Assembly (NCBI RefSeq): GCF_002735305.1
Contig: NZ_PDYG01000056.1
Location: 1-58,719 of the forward strand
Reading direction: 5' to 3'
DNA length: 58,719 bases
Source: Agathobacter ruminis
GTDB taxonomy: Bacteria > Bacillota > Clostridia > Lachnospirales > Lachnospiraceae
The translations under genes were made by a program, and so were the position numbers. Position 1 is the stretch's first letter. Every line of letters begins with the position of its first letter. This document shows positions 26,921 through 35,553 of the stretch, in pieces. The notes under the pieces are model-generated. The model was not told the DNA's origin and did not search any database. It saw only the letters and a list, made by a program, of their open reading frames with translations.

Positions 26921-27563
26921 TTGTCACATACCATCCACACCACCATATACCTGTCAGCCTCTCAGCCTCCCCGCCGCCGCGCTCTGCCTGTCGGCGCACA
27001 CACACGGCTTTCGAAAGCAAGATTCTCAGTAAAGCCGCGCACCGCATCTTTGATTGAGGCTGTTCTTTCAACTATTTGCACTTCTCCCGCACAGTCTTTT
27101 CTACGCAAACACACAACCATTTGTAGAACTTTCCTGGGCCATATAGACCGGTTGAGGAACATCGTTGGAAGTGCGCTTAGTAAAACAGAAGCCGATTTTG
27201 CGAAGCACTCGATACGAGCCGCCATGGACGGCGGCGAGAGTCGAAGGCGTCCCGGACGGACGCTCTGAGACGGTGTCGAGCGCTCAAAACCGGCTTCGTG
27301 GTTTTACTTAGCAAGCGGACAGTGTTCCTCAACCGGTCTATATGGACAGGAAAGCGATACGAAACACAATAAGGTGTTTGCGACGAAAAGACAGTTTGTC
27401 GAAGTGCAAAATCGGTGAAAGGACAGCCTCTTGAAGCGCTGCTTACGGCTTTGGAGAATCTAAGCTTTCTCGCCTACCGTATGTGCGCCGACAGGCAGAG
27501 TGCGGCGGCGGGAAGGCTGAAGGGCTGAGAGGTAATAGGCATAAGGAGGATGGTATGTGACAA
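26921..27563. repeat. Giant palindromic element, copy 1 (core in orientation I)
   Basis: This 643-bp non-coding element is one long nested inverted repeat. The outermost arms are TTGTCACATACCATCC at 26921-26936 and its complement at 27548-27563. Next is a perfect 17-bp stem CTGCCTGTCGGCGCACA with its complement near 27485, then imperfect arms of about 120 bp (AGATTCTC…AAAGCC against GGCTTT…GAGAATCT). A perfect 22-bp inverted repeat beginning CCATATAGACCGG at 27139-27160 has its mate at 27324-27345 and encloses a 163-bp core (27161-27323). A second copy with the core reversed lies at about 55720-56290. Open frames inside are by-products of the symmetry. Confidence 0.9.
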
Positions 27564-27566
27564 AAA

Positions 27567-27598
27567 ACCCACCGCATCGCGAAGTGCGATCGGTGGGT
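27567..27598 (-). terminator. Terminator of pyruvate kinase
   Basis: ACCCACCGATCGCACTTCG and CGATGCGGTGGGT form the stem on the minus strand, followed by TTTTTTG, which is also the tip of the giant palindrome. Confidence 0.85.
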
Positions 27599-27604
27599 AA
27601 AAGA

Positions 27605-29038
27605 TTAAGACTCGTGATAAATTTTGCGAACGGTTTCGACTTTGATGGTGTTGGTGTTTCCGGTCTTGCCACCAACCTGGCCACCGGTCAGGACCACATT
27701 GTCTCCGATCTTTAAATCGAGGATTCGTGTCGCATGCATCATGGCATGGAAGAATAAGACATCGATGGATTCGTATTCCTCGCATAATACAGGGATGACG
27801 CCCCAGGAAAGCGCGAGCTTGCGATATACCTTCGGGGAAGTTGTCGCACCGATGATCTGAATCGGGCTGCGGAAGCGGCTGATCATGCGCGCTGTGATAC
27901 CGCTAACTGAATTTACGACAATGCATTTTGCTTCCACATCAATTGCCATCTGACAGGTTGCATGCGAGATCGCATCGAGAATATTGCGGTTGACGAACTC
28001 CGTATTCTTGAAACGGTTGTCATAATGAATATGCTCTTCTGTATATTCTGCGACCTCGGCCATGGTACGAACTGCTTCCACCGGGTATTTTCCCTGTGCA
28101 GATTCGCCGGAAAGCATAATTGCGGAGGCACCGTCATAAACTGCATTCGCCACATCCGAGATTTCCGCGCGCGTCGGACGCACATTGGTAATCATGGACT
28201 CAAGCATCTCGGTTGCAATGATTACGCGCTTTCCGAGAAGACGACATTTCTGGACGATTTCTTTTTGGATTGCAGGCACTTCCATAAATGGAATTTCTAC
28301 GCCGAGGTCCCCTCTTGCAACCATAATGCCATCAACCACTTCCGAAATCTCTTCGATATTTTCTACGCCGGAGCGATTCTCAATCTTTGCAATAATATCG
28401 ATGCTTTCTCCGCCATGCGCATTCAGGAATTCTCTCAAATCCAAAGCATCCTGCTTGGTAGAAACAAAGGATGCCGCAACATAATCCACATCCTGCTCAA
28501 TTCCAAACAACAGGTCCTTCTTGTCCTGCTCGCTCAAATAAGCATTGCTCAATACTTTTCCCGGGAAATTCATGCTCTTCTTGTCCGAAAGCACGCCACC
28601 TGCTTCCACGGTGGTAAATACTTCATTTCCCTTGATTTTGTTTACCTTGCAGACAACCAGACCGTTGTTTACCAATACGGTATCGCCAACTTTTAGATCT
28701 TTTGCAAAATCCTTATAGCTGACGGATACGCGTGTTTCATCCCCTTCTACCGCGTCGGTAGTGAAAACGAATTCCTGCCCCTCTGCAACGGTTACTTTGT
28801 GCTCTTTGAAGGTTCCGATACGGTATTCCGGTCCCTTGGTATCTAACATAATTGCGATTGGAAGTCCCATTTCCTCCCGCACTTTGCGAATCATCTTAAT
28901 TTTTCCCAACTGTTCTTCATGGTCTCCATGAGAAAAATTTAAACGGGCAACATTCAGCCCCGCCTCACACATCTGACGAAAAATCTTCTCATCCGAACTT
29001 GCCGGTCCAATCGTACAAATAATCTTCGTTTTTCTCAT
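27605..29038 (-). CDS. pyk: Pyruvate kinase
   Basis: A 477-residue glycolytic enzyme converting phosphoenolpyruvate and ADP to pyruvate and ATP. It has the N-terminal TKIICTIGPAS, the substrate-site NFSHGDHE, the B-domain, the signature IIAKIENRSGVENI near residue 218, and MVARGDLGVEIP. The length fits the form without the extra C-terminal PEP-utiliser-like domain found in Bacillus. It is monocistronic, with a TATAAT -10 box around 29086 and its own terminator. The giant palindrome starts directly behind that terminator. Confidence 0.97.
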   Translation of the reverse strand: MRKTKIICTIGPASSDEKIFRQMCEAGLNVARLNFSHGDHEEQLGKIKMIRKVREEMGLPIAIMLDTKGPEYRIGTFKEHKVTVAEGQEFVFTTDAVEGDETRVSVSYKDFAKDLKVGDTVLVNNGLVVCKVNKIKGNEVFTTVEAGGVLSDKKSMNFPGKVLSNAYLSEQDKKDLLFGIEQDVDYVAASFVSTKQDALDLREFLNAHGGESIDIIAKIENRSGVENIEEISEVVDGIMVARGDLGVEIPFMEVPAIQKEIVQKCRLLGKRVIIATEMLESMITNVRPTRAEISDVANAVYDGASAIMLSGESAQGKYPVEAVRTMAEVAEYTEEHIHYDNRFKNTEFVNRNILDAISHATCQMAIDVEAKCIVVNSVSGITARMISRFRSPIQIIGATTSPKVYRKLALSWGVIPVLCEEYESIDVLFFHAMMHATRILDLKIGDNVVLTGGQVGGKTGNTNTIKVETVRKIYHES

Positions 29039-29146
29039 AATATTTTCCTCTTTCTAGTCTCTTTTCATTCCTGTTTTTCCAATTTATTATACATGATTCT
29101 TTTGAATTTCTCTACTTATTCCAAGCAAAACAATCCTTGACTCATT

Positions 29147-29180
29147 CAAAAAAGGATGTGAAATATTCACATCCTTTTTG
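29147..29180 (-). terminator. Terminator of the lipoprotein/MFP/ABC operon
   Basis: CAAAAAGGATGTGAA and TTCACATCCTTTTTTG form a strong hairpin just after the FtsX-type permease stop codon. Confidence 0.9.
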
Positions 29181-29182
29181 CA

Positions 29183-30334
29183 CTACTCTGCTTTGATATA
29201 TTGGATTACTTCCACTTTCGTGGAAAGAATTGAAAACAGACAGCTCAGATAAACCGCCATAAAACTTGCAGATATCGCATAAATGAGCAGACTGTATGCG
29301 GTGATATGTATCACCCATGTATCATGCATGACCCAAACATAAAATATTTTGACACCACCAAGAATTGCCATCGAAATCGCAAATGCCAGCAATATGTCAC
29401 TCAAAAATACAATCAATGACTCCAACAGAAACTGTTTAATGATTTGCATTTTGCTTGCACCCAATGCCCGCTTGACCGCAATCTCATATTTTCTTTTTGC
29501 AAGGGAATTCATATAGCAACCGACCATATTGATCCCAAGAATTAGGATTAACATGATTGTGATGACCATTTTTGAATCGATTGCGCGGATTATTTCTTTT
29601 TTCATTTCCTCCTTTTCGTCGTAAACAGAGGAATACCGAAGTCCAAGATCACGCGTATAGGCCTCGATTTCCTGCTGATGCGGGGAATAGATAATCATTG
29701 TGCGATTGTTTTTCTCCCAGTCACGAAATGTCTTCTCTGACACAAACGCATTTACATAACAATAATCTATGCCATCGTCGTGCATAACAGCAGATGTATC
29801 GCTCCAATCCTTCATCACTCCGGTGACCTTTAATCGCTTTCCTGCCACATCCAGATAGTCTTTTTCGCCCACTTGATCCATGATATCCGAAAGTGTCTTG
29901 CAGATGATGATCTCATTCTCGCCCACAGAAAAGGACTTTTCTCCATCCAGCATCTCTGCGCGCTCTCCCAGACTCCAGTAATACGCCCAAATATGATTTG
30001 GAATAACCTGCACTTCCAGGTTAATTCTGGCATCTTCAAATTGATGATCATAGAGCGAGATGCCCTGTATCTGTTCCGTACAATAATAATGCGTATCCGA
30101 CATTTGCTCTATCTTATTTTTGAGCAAACGCTCTTTGGCTTCATCAGACCGATCAAAACCAGCCGTTGATATATAGTGCGATTCATGCATGATATGTTTG
30201 TACTTATTAAATATTATGGAATCATCCAATATCATATATACGCCAATTGCAGTAAATGTCAGCAAAACCGTAATCGACAAAAGGAGATATGTTTTGCGAT
30301 GATTCCAAATCTGACTCAATGCTTCTTTCAGCAT
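29183..30334 (-). CDS. MacB/FtsX-type ABC transporter permease
   Basis: A 383-residue protein with one N-terminal membrane segment (about residues 17-35), a long extracytoplasmic MacB-like periplasmic-core-type domain, and three C-terminal membrane helices within the FtsX domain (about 255-375). It contains KRKYEIAVKRALGASKMQII, the typical FtsX-permease loop. It is last of a four-gene operon and overlaps the ATPase gene by 7 bp. It probably works as a mechanotransmission transporter with the membrane-fusion-like protein, exporting a peptide, lipid or drug. Confidence 0.88.
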   Translation of the reverse strand: MLKEALSQIWNHRKTYLLLSITVLLTFTAIGVYMILDDSIIFNKYKHIMHESHYISTAGFDRSDEAKERLLKNKIEQMSDTHYYCTEQIQGISLYDHQFEDARINLEVQVIPNHIWAYYWSLGERAEMLDGEKSFSVGENEIIICKTLSDIMDQVGEKDYLDVAGKRLKVTGVMKDWSDTSAVMHDDGIDYCYVNAFVSEKTFRDWEKNNRTMIIYSPHQQEIEAYTRDLGLRYSSVYDEKEEMKKEIIRAIDSKMVITIMLILILGINMVGCYMNSLAKRKYEIAVKRALGASKMQIIKQFLLESLIVFLSDILLAFAISMAILGGVKIFYVWVMHDTWVIHITAYSLLIYAISASFMAVYLSCLFSILSTKVEVIQYIKAE

Positions 30335-30996
30335 ATGCTCAATTTCCCGTCTTTTAAATAAATTTTTTCATCTGCATAATCTGCAACTGCTTCATCATGT
30401 GTAATCAATACAATTCCTCGCCCGTTTCGATGCTCGTGCAAAAGGATTTCCATGACAGCATCTCGGTTATGCGTATCAAGATTTCCGGTCGGCTCATCCG
30501 CTACAATCAGAGAGGGATTCAGAATCAACGACCTTGCAATTGCAACACGCTGCTTCTCCCCACCGCTCAGAGCAAATGTCCCTTTCTCCAACAGATGCGA
30601 AATTTCCAGCCGATCCACAATGGAAGAAATATAGGTATCGATTTCAGCCTGTTTCATTCCTGCATACATTGCGGGTAAAATAATATTTTCATAACAGGTC
30701 TTTTCCGGAATCAGATTATACGATTGATAAATAAATCCAATATAATTACGTCGCAAAAGATAATAATCTTTTCCCGGCTCTATCTTTTGTTGATTAAACA
30801 AATATTCTCCCGCATCATATCCTTCAATCAACCCGAGAATATTCATCAGAGTCGATTTACCGGATCCGGATTTGCCACAGATTGAAATGAAACTGGTATT
30901 GTCAATCCGTAGCGACACGCCGTTTAAGACACTCTGGCTGCCGTATCCTTTTTTGATGTTGCGGAGTTCTATTTCAATATCCTTGATTTTCTTCAT
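30328..30996 (-). CDS. MacB/LolD-type ABC ATP-binding protein
   Basis: A 222-residue ATPase with Walker A GKSGSGKST (about residues 39-47), Q-loop IYQSYNLIP, signature ALSGGEKQRVAIARSL and Walker B LIVADEPTGNLD, all typical of the MacB/LolD class. It overlaps its upstream and downstream neighbours (23 and 7 bp), indicating tight translational coupling. Confidence 0.93.
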   Translation of the reverse strand: MKKIKDIEIELRNIKKGYGSQSVLNGVSLRIDNTSFISICGKSGSGKSTLMNILGLIEGYDAGEYLFNQQKIEPGKDYYLLRRNYIGFIYQSYNLIPEKTCYENIILPAMYAGMKQAEIDTYISSIVDRLEISHLLEKGTFALSGGEKQRVAIARSLILNPSLIVADEPTGNLDTHNRDAVMEILLHEHRNGRGIVLITHDEAVADYADEKIYLKDGKLSIC

Positions 30997-31804
30997 CCTG
31001 GTCTACCACATCCGCATATCCGGAATCACAATACATGCCTTCTTCAATTCCATCGCCGGAAACGCAGACATATTTTTCATCCGCATATCCGAGTTTCACT
31101 TCTTCTTCTGATACAAATTTGCCATTCTCATCAACAATGCGTACATAATAGCTGTTTCCTCTTTGATAAACGCAATTTTTCTCTACCGTTAACGCATCAT
31201 GATAAACAGTTCCGGTATAGAGCGTATAATTCGTAAGTTCCTGTCCATAAATCATATGCATATCTTCCGGCATGGAAAGTATCATATGAAACATCCCATC
31301 GGTAATCATTTTTGATTTTTTGACAATTTCAAATGTGTCGCCCTGTTCATTTTGGAATTTTTTTCCACTAATCACCCCATATTTATCTGCAGGCAAATCC
31401 AGTTCCAAAACCAGCTGGTCAATATCCAGACAGGTAAGTGTAATCTTATCGCCATATTCAATGTCGGTGATTTCGCCATCAAATTCCGCAGTTGTCCCAT
31501 CATCTGCAATGAGCTGTCCGTTACTAATCTCATCTCCGACCTTGCACAAGAGTTTCGCGCGATTGTTCACAGTAATATCACGATATGTAATAGATGACGC
31601 TTTCAGATCTACAACATAATATTCGTACATTTCCTGCCGTTCAATCGTCACCGCCTCTCCATACGAGCTGACTTCAAAGGAAAACTCCGTATCCTCTGCG
31701 TAGCTTTGCTTCTCAATATTAGAGATGACAATCACACCAATCATTGGAATCAGATACAGGAGAACTGCCAAAAATACAAGAATCGCTTTTCCTATTTTAT
31801 TCAT
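30974..31804 (-). CDS. Membrane-fusion-like accessory protein of the ABC operon
   Basis: A 276-residue protein with one N-terminal membrane anchor (about residues 8-28) and an extracytoplasmic part resembling periplasmic adaptors, with short lipoyl/barrel-like stretches (VGDEISNGQLIADDGTTAEF, GTVYHDALTVEKNCVYQRGN). I chose the ATG at 31804 because AAGGAG lies five bases upstream; a longer frame to 31822 has no such site. It overlaps the upstream lipoprotein gene by 8 bp. It presumably links the MacB-like permease to its cargo (inference). Confidence 0.78.
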   Translation of the reverse strand: MNKIGKAILVFLAVLLYLIPMIGVIVISNIEKQSYAEDTEFSFEVSSYGEAVTIERQEMYEYYVVDLKASSITYRDITVNNRAKLLCKVGDEISNGQLIADDGTTAEFDGEITDIEYGDKITLTCLDIDQLVLELDLPADKYGVISGKKFQNEQGDTFEIVKKSKMITDGMFHMILSMPEDMHMIYGQELTNYTLYTGTVYHDALTVEKNCVYQRGNSYYVRIVDENGKFVSEEEVKLGYADEKYVCVSGDGIEEGMYCDSGYADVVDQDEENQGY

Positions 31805-32945
31805 ATTGCTCCTTATATCCAAATTTATTTAAATACATATTCAATATATCGATATGATCCACATCATATGCATATAATTCATATGGTGTTAGTGTATAAG
31901 CTTTTGCAATAATCAGGATATTCAGCTCGCCACTCGTGTCTTTGCAGCGATATCCTACATCCAGCGTAAACGCATAATATCCACCGATTTGTTTCGTTAA
32001 TTCTTCCATTTCGCCAATTGCGTGAATGCTCACGGTTGAATGCGGTGGAATCACAATCGATTCACCCTCTTGATACTTGACATTCATCGAAGTCCCATCG
32101 CTGTCCCAGGACACTTCCGCTTCTTTTAGCTTTACGGAACCCGGTCCGGAAATAGAGATTTTGTCAATGGTCAGCTCCTCCTCATCTGTAACAATGCACT
32201 CTTCCACAGACGAATCAAAATAACCTTCGCGCGTTGGTGTCAAAGGAATATAATCCAATCCACCGATTTTTTGAAATGCACTATGTTCCCCAGCCAGTAG
32301 TCTACCTATGTGACTATGTAAACGCTCGTTAAAGTCAAATCGAATGGAACCAATATCAAAGGAATAATGCTCATTCTTATATTTGACATCCATCGTTGTT
32401 ATTTCATAATTCAAATTGTCCGCATAGGACTCATCTAACATATTAAGATGTACATTGACATCATAATGATAAAAAGCAGGAATATTTCGTGCCTCTAACA
32501 GTTCCTGGAAACCATCAAGTGGGATTTTATCTGAATAATCGCCAAAATGTGATAACCCAATTCCATTATAGGCGCATAAAAGGGCATAACCGAAATTCTT
32601 GCTTTCAGTTGGAGACTGTTCAAAAACAGTCACTTCATACTTAATATCACTATCAAAGGAGACCTCAATTTGATTCACATCAAGTTCTTCCAGCGAATAG
32701 AGCGACACTTCAAAATTTTGTGAAAAATATTCATCGGTAAAAACCAAATCACAATTTCTTAAATCGGTTAAAATTGTTTGATGATATTCCGGTGTAATAA
32801 TCGCGCTTTCTGCTTCAGTTGTTGGAACATCTGATACAGTATTTTTTTCACTTTCATCTATATTTTTTGCACATGCACACAACAAACTTGCTACCGATAC
32901 GATTATAATTCCTTTTTTTATCCTATTTCGCATAATTATGTTCAT
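31797..32945 (-). CDS. Lipoprotein of the MFP/ABC operon, unknown family
   Basis: A 382-residue protein with a lipoprotein signal peptide (lipobox LLCAC near residue 24) and an acidic mature part with no motif I recognise. It is first gene of the operon with the membrane-fusion-like protein, ATPase and permease. Ribosome site AGGAAGG lies close to the first ATG; the second ATG, five codons in, is also possible. The A+T-rich codon use resembles the rest of this operon and differs from the more GC-rich flanking genes, suggesting the operon was acquired as a unit. It could be a cargo-binding or self-protection lipoprotein. Confidence 0.75.
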   Translation of the reverse strand: MNIIMRNRIKKGIIIVSVASLLCACAKNIDESEKNTVSDVPTTEAESAIITPEYHQTILTDLRNCDLVFTDEYFSQNFEVSLYSLEELDVNQIEVSFDSDIKYEVTVFEQSPTESKNFGYALLCAYNGIGLSHFGDYSDKIPLDGFQELLEARNIPAFYHYDVNVHLNMLDESYADNLNYEITTMDVKYKNEHYSFDIGSIRFDFNERLHSHIGRLLAGEHSAFQKIGGLDYIPLTPTREGYFDSSVEECIVTDEEELTIDKISISGPGSVKLKEAEVSWDSDGTSMNVKYQEGESIVIPPHSTVSIHAIGEMEELTKQIGGYYAFTLDVGYRCKDTSGELNILIIAKAYTLTPYELYAYDVDHIDILNMYLNKFGYKEQYE

Positions 32946-33051
32946 ACCTTCCTGAAGTCTGTGGATCTTTTTTTACTTCCAAGGTTAGTTTATCAAATGT
33001 CTTTTTTTATCACAAGGTAACTTTTTTTAGTTAGGTGTCGTTTTTTTATAC

Positions 33052-33145
33052 AACAAGAAAGCTATCGCGCGAGTGCGCATCCATAGCGGAGCGCTTTTTT
33101 TGATATAGGAATTGCGGAGAAATTTCCTATATCAAAAAAAAAGCC
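33052..33145. repeat. Second copy of the interspersed structured element
   Basis: CGCGCGAGTGCGCAT, CCATAGCGGAGCGCTT matches the core at about 2673-2703 apart from paired changes. It is followed by a TATAGGAA/TTCCTATA-type hairpin. It lies between the lipoprotein gene and the tRNA cluster terminator. Confidence 0.55.
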
Positions 33146-33172
33146 GTATGACGCTGAACTTTAGCGTCATAC
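33131..33172 (-). terminator. Terminator of the six-tRNA cluster
   Basis: GTATGACGCTAAAGTTCAGC and GTCATAC form a hairpin on the minus strand, followed by GGC and a T9 run. Confidence 0.88.
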
Positions 33173-33186
33173 GACCTTTGTAGGAA

Positions 33187-33259
33187 TGAGAGTGAGGAGG
33201 CTCGAACTCCCGACAACTTGATTAAAAGTCAAGTGCTCTTCCAACTGAGCTACACTCCC
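33187..33259 (-). tRNA. tRNA-Lys(UUU)
   Basis: Acceptor GGGAGTG/CACTCTC, anticodon loop CTTTTAA (TTT), T-loop GTTCGAG. It is the last gene of a Pro-Gly-Arg-His-Gln-Lys cluster. CCA is not encoded. Confidence 0.95.
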
Positions 33260-33266
33260 ATATGAA

Positions 33267-33339
33267 CAGGGCTAGTTGGATTCGAACCAACGAAATGCAG
33301 GAATCAAAATCCTGTGCCTTACCGCTTGGCGATAGCCCT
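33267..33339 (-). tRNA. tRNA-Gln(UUG)
   Basis: Acceptor AGGGCTA/TAGCCCT with discriminator G, anticodon loop TTTTGAT (TTG), T-loop GTTCGAA. Confidence 0.95.
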
Positions 33340-33390
33340 TTAAAGTACCAACCGGCTATAATCGGCACTTCCATGCTAAAAATAGCAAAG

Positions 33391-33465
33391 GGTGGATACT
33401 GGGATTCGAACCCAGGGCCTCCAGAGCCACAATCTGGCGCGCTAACCAACTGCGCTATACCCACC
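33391..33465 (-). tRNA. tRNA-His(GUG)
   Basis: Acceptor GTGGGTA/TATCCAC, discriminator C facing an encoded G at position -1 as expected for tRNA-His, anticodon loop TTGTGGC (GTG). Confidence 0.95.
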
Positions 33466-33481
33466 ATATTATTCTACTGAA

Positions 33482-33555
<74 letters not shown>

Positions 33556-33619
33556 ATGCGCTTCCAACCGCGTGCTGTTGATGATAAAATACATCAAGTA
33601 TCCGCTTTTGAAAAACGAA

Positions 33620-33690
33620 AGCGGGTGATGGGAATCGAACCCACGTATCCAGCTTGGAAGGCTGGTGTTCTACCATTGAACTACACCCGC
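33620..33690 (-). tRNA. tRNA-Gly(UCC)
   Basis: Acceptor GCGGGTG/CACCCGC, anticodon loop CTTCCAA (TCC), T-loop GTTCGAT. The 64-bp spacer before tRNA-Arg contains a short AGCGG-type dyad and no gene. Confidence 0.95.
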
Positions 33691-33723
33691 ATGTCGAAAG
33701 CTATGAAATTTAAAATTGCTGAA

Positions 33724-33798
33724 TCGGGGTGACAGGATTCGAACCTGCGACCCCCTGGTCCCAAACCAGGTACTCTAGCCAAACTGAGCCACACCCCG
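33724..33798 (-). tRNA. tRNA-Pro(UGG)
   Basis: Acceptor CGGGGTG/CACCCCG, discriminator A, anticodon loop TTTGGGA (TGG). It is the first tRNA of the cluster. Confidence 0.95.
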
Positions 33799-33885
33799 AT
33801 GTACTCCGCATCACTGCTTCCCCGTGACGCAAGTAATATAATACATTCAATCGCTCTGAATGTCAACAACTTTTTTAAAAAAAAA

Positions 33886-34488
33886 TCAATTTTTTTTCAT
33901 GGTTTCTTTCAGCATGTCTCTCATCGCGCGTAAAGCCTTGCCGCGGTGGCTGATTTCGTTCTTTTCCTCAGCCGAAATTGCAGCCGAAGAGCAATCATAT
34001 CCATCCGGGACAAAGATTGGATCATATCCAAATCCATTCTCTCCATCTGCCTGAAATCCAATCGTCCCTTCCATCGTTTGTCGTGTCACAAGCACTTTCT
34101 TATCCGGAAGAACCGCTGCAATCGCGCAGACAAATCGCGCGGTACGCTGCTCCTTTGTGGTTCCCTCCAGGCGATCCAGAATTGCCTGATTCTTGATGGT
34201 ATAGCTGGTATCCTCACCCATGTATCGTGCAGAATAAATTCCCGGTTCCTTGTTCAGATAATCGACTTCCAGCCCGGAATCATCTGCCAAAACAATGGCA
34301 TCCGTATGCTCAGCAATGGTACGCGCCTTGATTGTGGCATTTTCTTCAAACGAAGTGCCATCTTCCACGATATCGACGAGAATGCCCTCTTCCTTCATGG
34401 AAACCACTTCCACATCCATATCTTTCATAATCTCTCGCACTTCACGCAGCTTGTCCTTATTTCCTGTTGCAAATACAATCTTTGTCAT
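33886..34488 (-). CDS. rdgB: RdgB/HAM1 family non-canonical purine NTP pyrophosphatase
   Basis: A 200-residue house-cleaning enzyme hydrolysing (d)ITP and XTP to the monophosphates. It has the substrate motif FATGNKDK (residues 5-12), the catalytic DDSGLEVD near 68, YSARYMGED, and the C-terminal SHRGKALRAM. It lies four bases after the amidase gene on the same strand, so it is co-transcribed with the cell-wall genes upstream. Confidence 0.96.
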   Translation of the reverse strand: MTKIVFATGNKDKLREVREIMKDMDVEVVSMKEEGILVDIVEDGTSFEENATIKARTIAEHTDAIVLADDSGLEVDYLNKEPGIYSARYMGEDTSYTIKNQAILDRLEGTTKEQRTARFVCAIAAVLPDKKVLVTRQTMEGTIGFQADGENGFGYDPIFVPDGYDCSSAAISAEEKNEISHRGKALRAMRDMLKETMKKN

Positions 34489-34491
34489 GTG

Positions 34492-35553
34492 TTAAAATCC
34501 TTCCTCAAATGCCTGCACCATTGCATTGTAAATTGCGCGGGCGGCTTTCTTTTGATATTCCGGTGTAACCAGTTTATTAAATTCATCGCGGTTGGTCATA
34601 TATCCGATTTCAACCAGCGCAACCGGGCATTCGGCCGTTCGGATGATATACTTGCTATCGCCCTCAACCAGTCCGCGTCGATTGCTGCCCAATTCTTTCA
34701 GCAAGTGATTCAAACACAATTCCGCGAATCGTTTGCTGTTATGTTCTGCATTGTCTGATTGACTGTATAATACACTTGTACCATTGATATAGCTCCAATG
34801 GTCCGATTGGTAGGCATTGTTATGCACACTGATAAACAGGTCCGCATGTGCCGCATTGGCCAGACGCGCACGATCCTGCAGGCTCACATCCCACTCGTTT
34901 AAACGGGTATAATATACGCCAATATTCAGGTCGCTGGCATCCAGCAGTTTCTTTAACTGAAGCACAATTGCAAGATTCAGTTCAGCCTCATCCACCCCGG
35001 CCATCGTCGCTCCCCCCTTTGCTCCGGTACCATGTCCGGCATCCACCACAATCACCTTGTCATAGATATCATGCGGATCCACAAAAGTCAGATAGACGCT
35101 TCCCTTTTCAAATTGATGTTCCACTTCGTACAGACGGCTCATCTGAATCGCCATCACACCGACTCCATCCTCGGTATAATAACCGATTGAAGAAATGGTA
35201 TCACTACTGCCCTGCAGACTGTATTCAGAAAAATAGTCTGCGCAGGTTGTCGGAAATTTCACATATACCGTCTGCTCGAGATAATGATTCTCAACTGTCA
35301 CTGCCGGTCCTGCGACGTCGTCCGGCAATTCCATCTTTAATTTTCCCTGTAATTCTTCCCGGTTCTCCACAACCGTTTCCGGCGCTTTGCTGTTTGCGAG
35401 CTGTTTTGTCCCCGGCGAAGATTCATCCTCCAAGTCTTCTACCACCGAATAGCTCATCTGAATCATAGGATAATAGTGCAAAAAGATAAATGTTGCAATC
35501 ATGACACCCAGAATCACTACCGAAGACCATCGTAATATTTTCTTTTCTATCAT
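34492..35553 (-). CDS. N-acetylmuramoyl-L-alanine amidase (Amidase_3)
   Basis: A 353-residue exported amidase. It has an N-terminal membrane anchor (residues 8-28), a linker, a small beta-rich segment (about 60-160), then the zinc amidase domain: DAGHGTGAKGG (His zinc ligand), EAELNLAIVLQLKK (Glu ligand), FISVHNNA (His ligand), and the catalytic Glu in VALVEIGYMTN. It cleaves the amide between muramic acid and L-Ala in peptidoglycan. It overlaps the C1 protease gene by 4 bp (ATGA). Confidence 0.92.
   Translation of the reverse strand: MIEKKILRWSSVVILGVMIATFIFLHYYPMIQMSYSVVEDLEDESSPGTKQLANSKAPETVVENREELQGKLKMELPDDVAGPAVTVENHYLEQTVYVKFPTTCADYFSEYSLQGSSDTISSIGYYTEDGVGVMAIQMSRLYEVEHQFEKGSVYLTFVDPHDIYDKVIVVDAGHGTGAKGGATMAGVDEAELNLAIVLQLKKLLDASDLNIGVYYTRLNEWDVSLQDRARLANAAHADLFISVHNNAYQSDHWSYINGTSVLYSQSDNAEHNSKRFAELCLNHLLKELGSNRRGLVEGDSKYIIRTAECPVALVEIGYMTNRDEFNKLVTPEYQKKAARAIYNAMVQAFEEGF

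Noticed and set aside
26962-27268. Open frames of 87-115 codons inside the giant palindrome
   Set aside because: They mirror each other across the symmetry axis, lack ribosome sites, and are not kept open in the second copy.
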